A DNA stretch of 64,000 nt from Vibrio maritimus (GTDB taxonomy: Bacteria; Pseudomonadota; Gammaproteobacteria; Enterobacterales; Vibrionaceae): the NCBI RefSeq assembly GCF_021441885.1, contig NZ_CP090438.1:992001-1056000 (forward strand). Direction: 5' to 3'. Below, piece by piece: positions 24,625-33,931 of the stretch. The position numbers and the translations under genes were made by a program. Each line of letters starts with the position of its first letter. Positions within the stretch are counted from its first letter, which is position 1. Under the pieces are notes generated by a model. The model was not told the DNA's origin and ran no database searches. It was given only the letters and a program-made list of their open reading frames with translations.

Positions 24625-25383
24625 TTAAAAAAGTTGTTCCTCTATACGCGCGGTAATATCTTGAATTTTACTGGCAATTTCTTCATAACCTAGTGCTTTC
24701 ATTTTTGGAGTTAGTGAAGAAACGCTGACTGCGTATACAGGGGTGTTGTTTTTGTCAAAAATAGGAACAGCCACACAAGAAATACCAGCTTCGTTTTCTT
24801 CATCATCCAAGGCGTAACCACGCGCTTTGATTTGATCAAGAACACTAAAGAACTGAGATTTATCTAAAATAGTATTCTCAGTTAACGGCTTCATTGTGCT
24901 GACATTACGTTGCCAATAAGTTTCTCGTACCGCATCGGAGCTAAATGCGAGGTAACACTTCCCAGCTGCGGAGCAGTACATAGGAGAATGTAAACCGACA
25001 TAGGTGCGAGTTCGAAAGGCGGCGTTGACTGGCTCGAACTTGTCTTTGAAGATGATGTTGTCAGCATCAAACGACAGAAAATTCACGGTTTCATTAACGT
25101 CGTTAAGTAGCTCTGATAGGAAAGGTTTCACCGCTCCTGTTACGTCAGAGTTAATTGCGGCATGACCGAGCTGTACCAGCTTCATAGTAAGGCGATATTC
25201 TTTACCAGAACTCATTTGAGCAACGTATCCCGAGGCTTCAAATGTTGCCAAAATGCGGTGGACTGAAGACTTATTAAAGCCTGTGCCTTCAGACACTTTT
25301 TGTAGGGAAACTCCGTTTGGATAGTTCCCTAGAAACTCCAGTACACTTAACGCTTTAGACAACGATTTAATTTGCTCACTCAT
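24625..25383 (-). CDS. IclR-family transcriptional regulator
   Basis: 252 residues. The N-terminal winged helix-turn-helix is VSLQKVSEGTGFNKSSVHRILATFE (about 20-44), and a C-terminal effector domain of GAF-like fold follows. E. coli YiaJ, the repressor of the yia operon, is of the same family. The gene sits inside the catabolic unit, between the 3-epimerase and the decarboxylase, so it is probably the local, self-limiting repressor. A candidate operator lies at 33445-33480. Confidence 0.85.
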   Translation of the reverse strand: MSEQIKSLSKALSVLEFLGNYPNGVSLQKVSEGTGFNKSSVHRILATFEASGYVAQMSSGKEYRLTMKLVQLGHAAINSDVTGAVKPFLSELLNDVNETVNFLSFDADNIIFKDKFEPVNAAFRTRTYVGLHSPMYCSAAGKCYLAFSSDAVRETYWQRNVSTMKPLTENTILDKSQFFSVLDQIKARGYALDDEENEAGISCVAVPIFDKNNTPVYAVSVSSLTPKMKALGYEEIASKIQDITARIEEQLF

Positions 25384-25390
25384 ATACGTG

Positions 25391-26035
25391 CTACCAATGT
25401 TTTCCTATTTCAGTGTGAAAACTTTCTGCTACTTCACGACCATTGCTACCAGCTAACGCTCGACCAGCAATAAATGACTTAACAGTAAGATTCTTAAACA
25501 AATGCAGATCGTCTGGCACAATACCACCAGTGATAGAGAGTTCAATTCCTAAATTCGATAATTCCTGCATTTTATTTAAATCTTGTTGGGTCCAATTAAC
25601 GCCAGCGAGTTCAGCATCACGTGACCGATGGTAAATAGCATGGGTAATTCCCATCTCGACCCAAGCTCTGGCGTCGTCCAGCGTCCAACGACCGTAGAGC
25701 TCGATCTGTACTTCGCCATCGAACTCATCGGTGACATTTTTGGCAGAACGTATGGTTTCGATATGAGCTGCAGCGCTTACGGTGACCCAGTTGGCACCTG
25801 CTTCCATGGCCAAGCGCGCTAAAATGGCACTGGCATCGGTTATTTTCATGTCGCAGACGACGGTATGATTGGGGTATTTTTCACGGAGGACTTTTACACT
25901 GTCCACACCATGAGCGAACGCCAAAATAGTACCGACCTCAATGACATCTAGTTTGTCCGCAACATGTTCTATCGACGCGAGAGCCACATCGAGGTCGGTT
26001 GCGTCAAGTGCCATTTGCAATAAAGGTTTAGGCAT
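25391..26035 (-). CDS. ulaD: 3-keto-L-gulonate-6-phosphate decarboxylase
   Basis: A 214-residue member of the orotidine-decarboxylase superfamily. It matches UlaD/SgbH along its length: Asp11, Glu33, Asp62 and Lys64 (CDMKITDA) and VYHRSRDA. It makes L-xylulose 5-phosphate. The frame opens further upstream, but MPKPLLQMALD at 26035 is the family start, behind a GAGG ribosome site. It overlaps the 3' end of the kinase gene by eight bases. Confidence 0.9.
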   Translation of the reverse strand: MPKPLLQMALDATDLDVALASIEHVADKLDVIEVGTILAFAHGVDSVKVLREKYPNHTVVCDMKITDASAILARLAMEAGANWVTVSAAAHIETIRSAKNVTDEFDGEVQIELYGRWTLDDARAWVEMGITHAIYHRSRDAELAGVNWTQQDLNKMQELSNLGIELSITGGIVPDDLHLFKNLTVKSFIAGRALAGSNGREVAESFHTEIGKHW

Positions 26036-27521
26036 CGATTTCATCCTCAAATTGTTTGAATAACTGAACCAGTTTTTGGTAGTTGTGGTATTTCTTTTGG
26101 TAACGTGAATGGTTCTCTGGATTGGGCTCGATGCGAGACACCGAACTTGTAATGCTGTTAGTGCATTCCTGGAGAGAATCAAACTCCCCAGAGCCCACCA
26201 TAGCCATCATTGCTGCCCCTAAAGAGCCAGTTTCATCAACTTCAGATATTTCTACTGTCATACCGGTAAGGTCGGCTAACATCTGCATCCAGACGGAACT
26301 CATGGCTGGCCCCCCAGTTACCTTTAGTACCTTTGCTTTTGGAAAACGCTGACGCATCCGTTCAAGGTGCAGATTGTGACAGAAAAGAATCCCTTCCCAG
26401 ATCGCTTGAATTAAGTGGCCCTTGCTGTGGTGAGACTGAAGACCATAAAAGCCAGATTTCAAACCTAAGCCCTGATTGGAGCCGTAGAGGAAAGGCACGA
26501 AGTAGACTGAACTTGACGCTGGCGCTAATGCTGCCACTAATGCTTGGTTTTGTGTGTGGTCGAGCTCACCGCTCTCTCCAAGGTAATCGGCGAACCATTC
26601 GTAGTTACCAGCCGAGGTTGGGCTGGCCTCATGAATAATGTATTCATCGTCAATGGCATAGTGACCATAGACGAAGTTATGATGTGCTTTAGTGACCTGT
26701 TTTGAGATTCCCGAGGTGACTGCCCATGTACCCATCACATAGTTGAGCTTGTCTTCGGATGAGTTAATGCCAGAACAGATCGCGGTTGAGACGACGTCGA
26801 AAAGTCCACCGAACACAGGAGTGCCTTCTGCAAGGCCTGTCTCTTTAGCGATCGCAGCCGTAACTTTGCCGGCTTGTTGTTGCGGTTTTACAATTGGAGG
26901 TAGCGCATCCCAGAGCTCCTCTATACCGAATATGCTCAAAAGTGATTTATCGTACTCACCGGTGATGGAATTGAAGAGGTTACTCTCAGATATGTTGGTT
27001 AGCTCGGCGGCGACTTCGCCAGTTAAGCGATATCTCAAATAATCGTGGGACATGAGAATCGCACCAATATTGTTGTAACGCTCGATATCGTTCTCTTTGA
27101 GCCATCGAAGGATAGACACGGGGTGTCCTGTCCAAAGCGTTTGCAAGGTGGTTGGATAAATCGTCTCAGCAACGCCTTGATCTAACCAACTTTTGACGAT
27201 GGGCAAAGAGCGCGAGTCGGAAGACATGATGCCGTATCCTAGGCTTTGCCCTTTCTTATCTAGCAGGTAAACCCCTTTACCTTGGGCGGAAATGCTCAGC
27301 CCTTTAATGTCGGTAGGGTCAACGTCAGTCTGCGCTAACAGCTGTCTAATCACATCAACCGCGTTTTGCCACAGCGCATCCAAATCACGCTCCACCCAAC
27401 CTTGTTGATCGTTGATGACGCTTGCTGAAACGCGAGCGAGTCCGCATTGGGTGCCGTTAGCGTCAAATAACGCGGCTTTCATAAAGGTGCCGCCAGAATC
27501 AATACCGATGTAATAGTTCAT
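26028..27521 (-). CDS. lyxK: L-xylulose/3-keto-L-gulonate kinase, FGGY family
   Basis: A 497-residue FGGY carbohydrate kinase. The ATP-binding start is YYIGIDSGGTFMKAALFD and the C-terminal segment is KVTGGPAMSSVWMQMLADL. It is close in plan to E. coli LyxK, which phosphorylates L-xylulose and 3-keto-L-gulonate. In this cluster it would feed the decarboxylase, whose gene it overlaps. It also overlaps the YhcH-type gene by one base. Confidence 0.87.
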   Translation of the reverse strand: MNYYIGIDSGGTFMKAALFDANGTQCGLARVSASVINDQQGWVERDLDALWQNAVDVIRQLLAQTDVDPTDIKGLSISAQGKGVYLLDKKGQSLGYGIMSSDSRSLPIVKSWLDQGVAETIYPTTLQTLWTGHPVSILRWLKENDIERYNNIGAILMSHDYLRYRLTGEVAAELTNISESNLFNSITGEYDKSLLSIFGIEELWDALPPIVKPQQQAGKVTAAIAKETGLAEGTPVFGGLFDVVSTAICSGINSSEDKLNYVMGTWAVTSGISKQVTKAHHNFVYGHYAIDDEYIIHEASPTSAGNYEWFADYLGESGELDHTQNQALVAALAPASSSVYFVPFLYGSNQGLGLKSGFYGLQSHHSKGHLIQAIWEGILFCHNLHLERMRQRFPKAKVLKVTGGPAMSSVWMQMLADLTGMTVEISEVDETGSLGAAMMAMVGSGEFDSLQECTNSITSSVSRIEPNPENHSRYQKKYHNYQKLVQLFKQFEDEIDA

Positions 27522-28009
27522 TATTTCGCTTCCAGTAGATCGTTATGAATCTTCACCACAAGTTTCCTTACTGGCTGGTCATCATCATTTTTGATATTGG
27601 TAATGTGCACGATATTGGGTGTGAACAAGTAAAACTGTTTTGGCGTAGCGTGAATAAGGTTTAGATCAATACCGTCATGATTGTAGAATTGCAGATCTCT
27701 TTGTTCTAAATAAGGTTCGGCGTTTGTGTGCTTGCCCGTGTCGATAGACCACGCCATGGTCTCACTACCCTCTAGCACAATTTGCAAATCAGAGTGATAT
27801 TTGTGAACTTCAGGCTTGAAGTTTTCCAGAGGTTCTTTGTTGTATTCCAGTACAACAAACCACGCCTTATTTGAATCAAACCCGGGTAATTCATGACGCC
27901 CCAAAGTGAGAGATGCATAATCAAGGCTATTTAAGTATTCCAAGACGTTTTGGATAACGATAGGGTACGACTTTGTTATTGAAGTAGGTTGAGTGCTTCC
28001 AACTAACAT
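27521..28009 (-). CDS. yiaL: YhcH/YjgK/YiaL family (DUF386) protein
   Basis: A 162-residue cupin-like protein. The family segments LGRHELPG, VVLEYNKEPLENFKPEVHKYHSDLQIVLEG and FTPNIVHITNI are visible; the two histidines near HKYHSD and the later His are probable metal ligands. YiaL lies in the E. coli yia operon and relatives act on sialic or sugar acids. The exact reaction is not known. Confidence 0.82.
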   Translation of the reverse strand: MLVGSTQPTSITKSYPIVIQNVLEYLNSLDYASLTLGRHELPGFDSNKAWFVVLEYNKEPLENFKPEVHKYHSDLQIVLEGSETMAWSIDTGKHTNAEPYLEQRDLQFYNHDGIDLNLIHATPKQFYLFTPNIVHITNIKNDDDQPVRKLVVKIHNDLLEAK

Positions 28010-28026
28010 AGAGTTCTCGATTTCTA

Positions 28027-28848
28027 TTAATGAGTATTGAGAAAGAGTTGTTTTAATAAAAGTGCCAGGCTGCGCTTATCATCATTGTTTTTTTCGGTGA
28101 TAAGGTTGGCGGCGCTTTTTACGGTATCATCGGCGTTTTTCATCGCGATACCGATACCAGCGACTTTCAACATGGAAATATCGTTGTGGTTGTCACCAAC
28201 GGCCACGCACTCATCAAGTTCGATGCCTAAGGGCAAAATATACTGACATATCGCATTACCTTTGCTGTTGCCTGTTGCTGCAAAATCGACTCGGTCAATC
28301 CAAGAACGTTCACCATTAAAGTGTTTTTTTATGAAAGGCAGTTTTGCAAAGCTGTCTACTTCACCCTCGACGACGAACTTCCAAACGTAGTCTGAGCGTT
28401 CTGCTTCAAGTTGGAAATCATCTACCTTTTGAATATTCGGGCGTTCGCTTTCTGGGAAGGTTTGTGACCAGGTAAGTAAAGCTTCCATATACTCAATAGG
28501 ACGAGCTCGTGAGTAGAGCATGGCATCACGAACATACATCACCATTTTGAGGTCATGTGCTTGTGAGAGCGTGATGAACTGATTAGCTATGTTTTTGTCG
28601 ATGGCATTTTCTTGAATCACAGAGTTGTTCTGGTAGTCAAAGATATAGGTACCGTTGCAACAAATGATTGGCGTCGAAAGACCGAGTTGGTCGTAATATG
28701 GCTTCGCGGCGACATGGTGGCGACCTGTTACAATCACCACATGTGTGTTCACCGCGATCTGTTGTATGGTTTCGATCAACTCTCCGCTGATAGTATGCGC
28801 TGAGTTAAGCAGTGTCCCATCGAGGTCTAACGCCAATAATTTGTACAT
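28027..28848 (-). CDS. HAD-superfamily (Cof-type) sugar phosphatase
   Basis: A 273-residue HAD phosphatase. Motif I is LALDLDGTLLNS, motif II is VIVTGRH, motif III is the lysine in GNSKGNAI and motif IV is AVGDNHNDISM. The start at 28848 (MYKLLALDLDG) is the only one that makes the fold complete; a longer frame reaches into the 4-epimerase gene. It is not part of the E. coli yia or ula operons, so it is an addition to this cluster, perhaps for removing excess sugar phosphates. Confidence 0.85.
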   Translation of the reverse strand: MYKLLALDLDGTLLNSAHTISGELIETIQQIAVNTHVVIVTGRHHVAAKPYYDQLGLSTPIICCNGTYIFDYQNNSVIQENAIDKNIANQFITLSQAHDLKMVMYVRDAMLYSRARPIEYMEALLTWSQTFPESERPNIQKVDDFQLEAERSDYVWKFVVEGEVDSFAKLPFIKKHFNGERSWIDRVDFAATGNSKGNAICQYILPLGIELDECVAVGDNHNDISMLKVAGIGIAMKNADDTVKSAANLITEKNNDDKRSLALLLKQLFLNTH

Positions 28849-28858
28849 AGGATTACCC

Positions 28859-29551
28859 TTACTTCTGCCCGTAGTATGAATTCTTGCCGTGCTTACGGTT
28901 GTAGTGTTTGTCGAGCAACTCGGGTTGAATGGCAACTTCTGGGCTGATAGCACGAGTTGCGGTTGCCATCGCCGCAATTTCCTCCATGACGACGGCATTG
29001 TGTACAGCATCAGACCCATCTTTACCCCAGGTAAACGGAGCGTGGCCAGCTATGATGGCGCCTGGCATAGCTTGAGGGTCTATATCTCTTTGGTTAAACT
29101 CTTCAATGATGACGAGTCCAGTGTTTTTTTCGTAATCAGTCTCTATCTCTTCCTTACTAAGTAAGCGTGTGCAAGGGACATCGCCATAAAAGTAGTCAGC
29201 ATGAGTAGTGCCGAGTGCTGGGATATCTCGGCCTGCTTGTGCCCAAATTGTCGCATTGCGTGAATGGGTATGAACAATTCCACCGATGGTTGGGAAGGCT
29301 TTATAAAGTTCAATGTGAGTCGCAGTGTCGCTTGAAGGATTCAGATTGCCTTCGAGACGATTGCCTTCAAGATCGATAACGACAATATCGTCGACTGTCA
29401 TCACATCGTATTCCACACCTGATGGCTTGATAGCAATTACGCCACGTTCGCGATCAATTTCGGATACGTTGCCCCAAGTGAAGGTAACAAGACCATATTT
29501 AGGTAGTTGTAAGTTTGCAGCGAGTACGCGTTGCTTTAATTCTTGGTACAT
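28859..29551 (-). CDS. sgbE: L-ribulose-5-phosphate 4-epimerase
   Basis: A 230-residue class II aldolase-fold enzyme of the AraD/UlaF/SgbE group. It converts L-ribulose 5-phosphate to D-xylulose 5-phosphate, the exit to the pentose phosphate pathway. The zinc site HTHSRNATIWAQ, the GNVSE loop and AGHAPFTWGKDG are visible. AraD, UlaF and SgbE are hard to separate by sequence; the neighbours favour the sgb/ula role. Confidence 0.9.
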   Translation of the reverse strand: MYQELKQRVLAANLQLPKYGLVTFTWGNVSEIDRERGVIAIKPSGVEYDVMTVDDIVVIDLEGNRLEGNLNPSSDTATHIELYKAFPTIGGIVHTHSRNATIWAQAGRDIPALGTTHADYFYGDVPCTRLLSKEEIETDYEKNTGLVIIEEFNQRDIDPQAMPGAIIAGHAPFTWGKDGSDAVHNAVVMEEIAAMATATRAISPEVAIQPELLDKHYNRKHGKNSYYGQK

Positions 29552-29632
29552 AAGTAAACTGCCGTTGTTCGTGTTTTAGGAGGAGGTTAAAGAAGGGTTA
29601 CTCAGATAAGCTCTAAGCAACCCTAGCGATGG

Positions 29633-30607
29633 TTACTTAGCCGCTACCTTGATCTTGTTGATCATGGTGTCGCCATTTTTCTCGATATATGCACTCCAAA
29701 CTGGTTGGATAGCTTGTTGGAATGCAGCGCCGTCAACATCACGGTTCACTTGCATACCCTGTGCTTCAAGCTCTGCAATCATCTCGTCTTCTTTCTCAAT
29801 GCTGAGCCTGCGTTGCATCGCTACCGCTTCTGCTGAAACCTCTTCGATGATCTTTTGCTCTTCTGGGCTTAGGCCGTTGAATTTACGTAGGTTCATAGTT
29901 AGAACCAATGGAGAATAAGCATGCTGAGTAAGGCTTAAGTATTTTTGTACTTCATTGAACTTGAACGAAAGCGTTACAGAAATTGGGTGGTCTTGAGAGT
30001 CGACAACGCCTGTTTCAAGTGCTGTGTAAAGCTCAGACACCGGAAGTTGTTGTGGGTTAGCACCAAGTTCGTTAAACATGTCGTTTAGTGCTTTAGAGCC
30101 ATTAACTCGCATTTGCAGTCCTTTTACGTCTGCCGGTGTGCGAATAGGCTTATCATTATTGGTCATGTTGCGATAGCCGTTTTCCGGGAACCCAAGACCT
30201 TTAAGACCGAATTTCTCAAACTTAGCCAGAACTTCTTGACCTGGTTCACCATCAAGTACTTTGTATGCCGTCTCACGGTCTGGGAACATGAACGGCAGGG
30301 TAAAGGCTGCCGACTCAGGCATTAACCCGTTATAGTTGTTCAAACCGACCATTGCCAAATCTACAATCCCCGCGCGAGACCCGTCGATCATTTGCTTATC
30401 ACTGCCTAGCTGACCTTGAGGATAGATGTTGACTTTGATGTCGCCGTTAGAGCGCGCTTCCACTTCTTGCTTGAAGAATAACGACAGGTTTTGTTGTAAA
30501 TCAGACTCTGGTGCTGCGTGTGCTAATTTCAAAGTTGTTGCAGCAAGTACGTTTGAGCTCATTGCGATAGTTGAAGCAAGCAACGTGAGTTTTAGTAGGG
30601 TTTTCAT
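29633..30607 (-). CDS. yiaO: TRAP transporter substrate-binding protein (DctP/YiaO type)
   Basis: 324 residues with a signal peptide (MKTLLKLTLLASTIAMSSNVLAA). The DctP-family signature AGIVDLAMVGLNNYNGLMPE and the conserved Arg-containing segment LKGLQMRVNGS bind the carboxylate of the substrate. It would deliver a diketo- or keto-gulonate-like acid to the membrane subunits encoded just upstream. The 22-bp gap to the large permease gene shows one unit. Confidence 0.88.
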   Translation of the reverse strand: MKTLLKLTLLASTIAMSSNVLAATTLKLAHAAPESDLQQNLSLFFKQEVEARSNGDIKVNIYPQGQLGSDKQMIDGSRAGIVDLAMVGLNNYNGLMPESAAFTLPFMFPDRETAYKVLDGEPGQEVLAKFEKFGLKGLGFPENGYRNMTNNDKPIRTPADVKGLQMRVNGSKALNDMFNELGANPQQLPVSELYTALETGVVDSQDHPISVTLSFKFNEVQKYLSLTQHAYSPLVLTMNLRKFNGLSPEEQKIIEEVSAEAVAMQRRLSIEKEDEMIAELEAQGMQVNRDVDGAAFQQAIQPVWSAYIEKNGDTMINKIKVAAK

Positions 30608-30628
30608 TATGATTTTCTCCGTCGAGGG

Positions 30629-31909
30629 TTAACCAATGACAAATGACATTGGCACAGTGATAATGCTTGGAAATATGACAAACAATGCGAGTAGGGCCAT
30701 GTATGCACCTATGAATGGCAATACACCTTTCACAGCAGTCGACATAGGCACTCTAGCTACACCACAAACTACGTTTAGTACGGTGCCTACAGGAGGCGTA
30801 ATTAAGCCAATTGAACAGTTGATAACGAACAGAAGGCCAAAATAAGTTGGGTCAATGCCAGCCATCTTGATTACAGGCATTAACAGTGGAACGAGAATTA
30901 GAATGGTTGGGCTTAAATCCATCACCATGCCCACGCAAAGTACGAGTAACATAATGACCGCCATTAGCAGGCGAGGGCTATCCACGAGTGGACCTAATAG
31001 TTCCGCCAATTGTTGAGGAAGCTGAGCGACCGTAATCAGCCACGCTGCTACCATGGCACAGCCAACTAAGAACATGACCATTGCCGTTGACCGACCTGCG
31101 TTGATGACGATGTCGTAGAACTTCTTAAGCGTCAACTCTTTGTACACAAAGGTAGAGATGAAAATTGCGTATGCTGCTGCAACAACCGCTGCTTCCGTTG
31201 GAGTAAAGATACCGAAGCGAATGCCGACGATGATGATTACTGGTAGCAATAGTGCCCAGACACCATCTTTAAGCGCCGCTCGTTTCTCTGCTTTGGTGGC
31301 TTTTGCCGATGTTTCTAGATTCTCTTTGCGAACGGTCATTCGCCAAACGAACATCAATGTCAGGCCCATTAATAGCCCCGGGACGATGCCGCCAAGGAAC
31401 AGGTTTTTGATGGAGATGCCGCCTGCAACACCTACTAAGATAAGAGGAATTGAAGGTGGAATAACCGGTGCGATGATGCCGCCTGAAGCCAGCAAACCCA
31501 TTGAAGGAGCTTCAGGATATTTCGCCGCTTTCATCATGGGATACAAGATACTTACTAAGGCTGCTGCGTCCGCCACGGCTGAGCCTGATAGTCCAGCAAG
31601 TAGAACTGAGGTCATGATGGCTACGTAGCCTAAACCGCCCTGACGATGCCCGACATAAGTAGTGGCTAAGCGGACAATACGCTGCGACAAACCACCTGAT
31701 GCCATAACTTCGCCTGCAATGAGGAAGAATGGAATCGCAAGTAGCGTAAAGCTGTCTACGCCATTAATTAAAGACTGCGCAAGAATGTCCGCACTGAAGA
31801 AGTCCATATGTAGCATCAGTGCTATTGAAGACAATAACAGGGCAAATGCCACTGGGAGACCAAGTAGGATCGAGACAATCAATACCGATAAGAAAATGGC
31901 TAGCGTCAT
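30629..31909 (-). CDS. yiaN: TRAP transporter large permease (DctM/YiaN type)
   Basis: A 426-residue protein with about twelve membrane spans, the Na+-coupled translocation subunit of a TRAP importer. Conserved DctM segments seen include PFFLIAGEVMASGG, LSGSAVADAAAL, GGIIAPVIPPSIPLI and TPPVGTVLNVVCGV. It overlaps the small permease gene by one base. Confidence 0.93.
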   Translation of the reverse strand: MTLAIFLSVLIVSILLGLPVAFALLLSSIALMLHMDFFSADILAQSLINGVDSFTLLAIPFFLIAGEVMASGGLSQRIVRLATTYVGHRQGGLGYVAIMTSVLLAGLSGSAVADAAALVSILYPMMKAAKYPEAPSMGLLASGGIIAPVIPPSIPLILVGVAGGISIKNLFLGGIVPGLLMGLTLMFVWRMTVRKENLETSAKATKAEKRAALKDGVWALLLPVIIIVGIRFGIFTPTEAAVVAAAYAIFISTFVYKELTLKKFYDIVINAGRSTAMVMFLVGCAMVAAWLITVAQLPQQLAELLGPLVDSPRLLMAVIMLLVLCVGMVMDLSPTILILVPLLMPVIKMAGIDPTYFGLLFVINCSIGLITPPVGTVLNVVCGVARVPMSTAVKGVLPFIGAYMALLALFVIFPSIITVPMSFVIG

Positions 31910-32397
31910 TATTCTTTCTCCTCTTCTAAGCTATCTAACTGCCAGTCTGGCTTGAAGATTCGCACAAAAGCGATTACGCCCATAAGCCCTCCTGACACCA
32001 CGCCAGCTAAGTAAAATAACGCTGAAGGTAGCCCTGTAAGTTGAGAAATATCAGACCAGTTGGACATCATTTGACGGTAAGAACCGATGAAGAGCATGCT
32101 TACTGATACAAGCACCACTATCCAACAAAGTCGTCTTAATACGGGTACTGCTTTTGGAAATAGTCGTTCTGAAAATTCCGAGACAGCAAGGTGCTCACCT
32201 CGGCGCAGCACAACGGCTGCACCGAGCATGACTACCCATACAAGACCAAGGCGAGATAGTTCTACAGAGGGACGAAGACCAGATGAAAAGCCGTAACGTA
32301 ATACAACGTTGGTAAATACGAGGACAATCATGCAAGTCAGTATGACAGCCATGATGACGTCGATGCTTTTCCAAATACTCTTGAATACACTTTGCAT
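31909..32397 (-). CDS. yiaM: TRAP transporter small permease (DctQ/YiaM type)
   Basis: A 162-residue protein with four membrane spans. The DctQ-family pattern is seen in VVLRYGFSSGLRPSVELSRL and RRGEHLAVSEFSERL. It pairs with the large permease. It lies 24 bp after the reductase gene. Confidence 0.9.
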   Translation of the reverse strand: MQSVFKSIWKSIDVIMAVILTCMIVLVFTNVVLRYGFSSGLRPSVELSRLGLVWVVMLGAAVVLRRGEHLAVSEFSERLFPKAVPVLRRLCWIVVLVSVSMLFIGSYRQMMSNWSDISQLTGLPSALFYLAGVVSGGLMGVIAFVRIFKPDWQLDSLEEEKE

Positions 32398-32421
32398 AAA
32401 GCTTTCCCTACCTTAGGCAAA

Positions 32422-33423
32422 TTACAGAGATGTAATTTGATCCCAAATGCCATCATTGATCTCGATGCCGCCAGCTGCTTCGTGTTTGTTGATGAAGTTT
32501 TGGATCTCAGAACCAGCAATCATCACTGAACCTGTTTCTGCTGGTTCAGAAGCAAGGACATAGTCGCGAATGCGCTTCATTTCTGCGCTATAACGGCTCT
32601 CGTCCATGGTCTTACTGAGGTCAATCGCGATCAGGAATTGAGATACACCAAATTCACCTCCCATATCTTCAGTCAAGGCAGGTACTGAGTTACCACCTGT
32701 GATCGCGGTCAACATCATGTCCAAGACAATGGCCATTGAAGAACCTTTCCAGAATCCCATTGGTAGGAGGCGTTTATTTTCCCAAAGAACATGTGGGTCT
32801 TTAGTTAGCTCACCGTTGTTATCGAAGCCGCCAACAACAGGTAGCTCTTTGTCTGCCAAAACGAAATTCTGTAATTGCCCGTAGGAAAATTGGGTCATTG
32901 AGCAATCAACTACTACTGGTGGGTCACCTGCAATAGCCATAATCAATGGGTTGGAGCCAACTCGATGGTCTTTACCTCCCCAAGCTGGCATAACTGCAAT
33001 CGAGTTAGTAGAAGCGATACCAGCGAAACCCTGGCGCGCCATTTTTAGTACGTAGGCACCACCACGCATCCAATGGTTGGAATTGCGCATACCGACCATG
33101 CCAATGCCATAATCACGAGCCAATTCCATCGCTCGCTCTGCGCAAATTAACCCGTTGAGTACACCAGGACCAAAATTACAATCCCATTGTTCCAATGCGC
33201 CCATGCTGTTTACACATTCTGGTTCGGCGTTAAGTTTGATTTGTCCTTTGTCGACTTGGTCAATAAATACCGGGAATCGGTTAATACCGTGTGAATAAGT
33301 CCCTTCGTTGGCCATTTCAACAAAACCCGCGGCTAGCTTAGTTGCCATTTCAGGTTTCATGTCGCGAGCTAAAAGAATTCGTTCATATTCTTGTTGTAGT
33401 TTTTCCGTAGATACCAATGGCAT
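32422..33423 (-). CDS. dlgD: 2,3-diketo-L-gulonate reductase (YiaK/DlgD)
   Basis: A 333-residue NAD-dependent reductase of the Ldh2/malate-lactate dehydrogenase fold. The catalytic histidine is in EGTYSHGINRF (His45), and IGMVGMRNSNHWMRGGAYVLKM and WGKDHRVGSNPL are family landmarks. It reduces 2,3-diketo-L-gulonate to 3-keto-L-gulonate, the substrate for the kinase downstream. It is the first gene of the cluster, behind the candidate operator. Confidence 0.92.
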   Translation of the reverse strand: MPLVSTEKLQQEYERILLARDMKPEMATKLAAGFVEMANEGTYSHGINRFPVFIDQVDKGQIKLNAEPECVNSMGALEQWDCNFGPGVLNGLICAERAMELARDYGIGMVGMRNSNHWMRGGAYVLKMARQGFAGIASTNSIAVMPAWGGKDHRVGSNPLIMAIAGDPPVVVDCSMTQFSYGQLQNFVLADKELPVVGGFDNNGELTKDPHVLWENKRLLPMGFWKGSSMAIVLDMMLTAITGGNSVPALTEDMGGEFGVSQFLIAIDLSKTMDESRYSAEMKRIRDYVLASEPAETGSVMIAGSEIQNFINKHEAAGGIEINDGIWDQITSL

Positions 33424-33444
33424 TTGAGCTCTCCGCTAAGTTAA

Positions 33445-33480
33445 ATTCCATAATACGGAATTAATTATGAATATAATTCC
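33445..33480 (-). promoter_or_regulatory. Candidate operator of the yia/sgb-type cluster
   Basis: ATTCC-N7-GGAAT (33445-33461) overlaps a second inverted pair GGAATTA-N10-TAATTCC (33457-33480), so three half-sites stand in a row 20-60 bp before dlgD. ATAATTCC recurs at 33575-33582. Placement and symmetry suggest a repressor site, most simply for the IclR-type regulator in the cluster; direct evidence is lacking. Confidence 0.45.
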
Positions 33481-33931
33481 AAAATAAAACTGTGAGCCAA
33501 GTGGAGAAAATTTCGGCTATTAACTCTTTTGCCAATAACTGTTAGCTGGTTAAAAAAAGGAATAAAAAGATTCTATAATTCCGCATTGCGAGACAATTAG
33601 TGTGCTCTAGATCTACGTTATGTAGTTTATTCAATGAAAATACGGTTTCATTGAGAGATTTTGCGGGGGGGCATTCTATAAATGGTCGTTATTGATGGGT
33701 GGGTTTATTAATTTTCGTTATTGGTTTAATGATCAGATAAAGAGGTGAGCTGTTTTTTAAAATAGGGTCACGCTGAGTATTTAGTATCGTAATACGAATT
33801 GCTTGTGGAGCGAGAGTGGATAGTTTGGCTAGATTTGTTCCACCGAGCCTCAATATGAGTAGCTCGATGGAGCAACAAAACTGAATACAGCTACAACTGC
33901 CGATATTTCAAATGTAGTTGTGCTGCAATAC
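33481..33931. other. Gene-free region between dlgD promoter and hopJ
   Basis: About 450 AT-rich bases with no supported ORF. The only clear structure is a long imperfect hairpin at 33835-33878: TTGTT..CCACCGAGC pairs with GCTCGATGG..AACAA, with a small bulge and a 13-base loop. No T tract follows. Confidence 0.5.
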
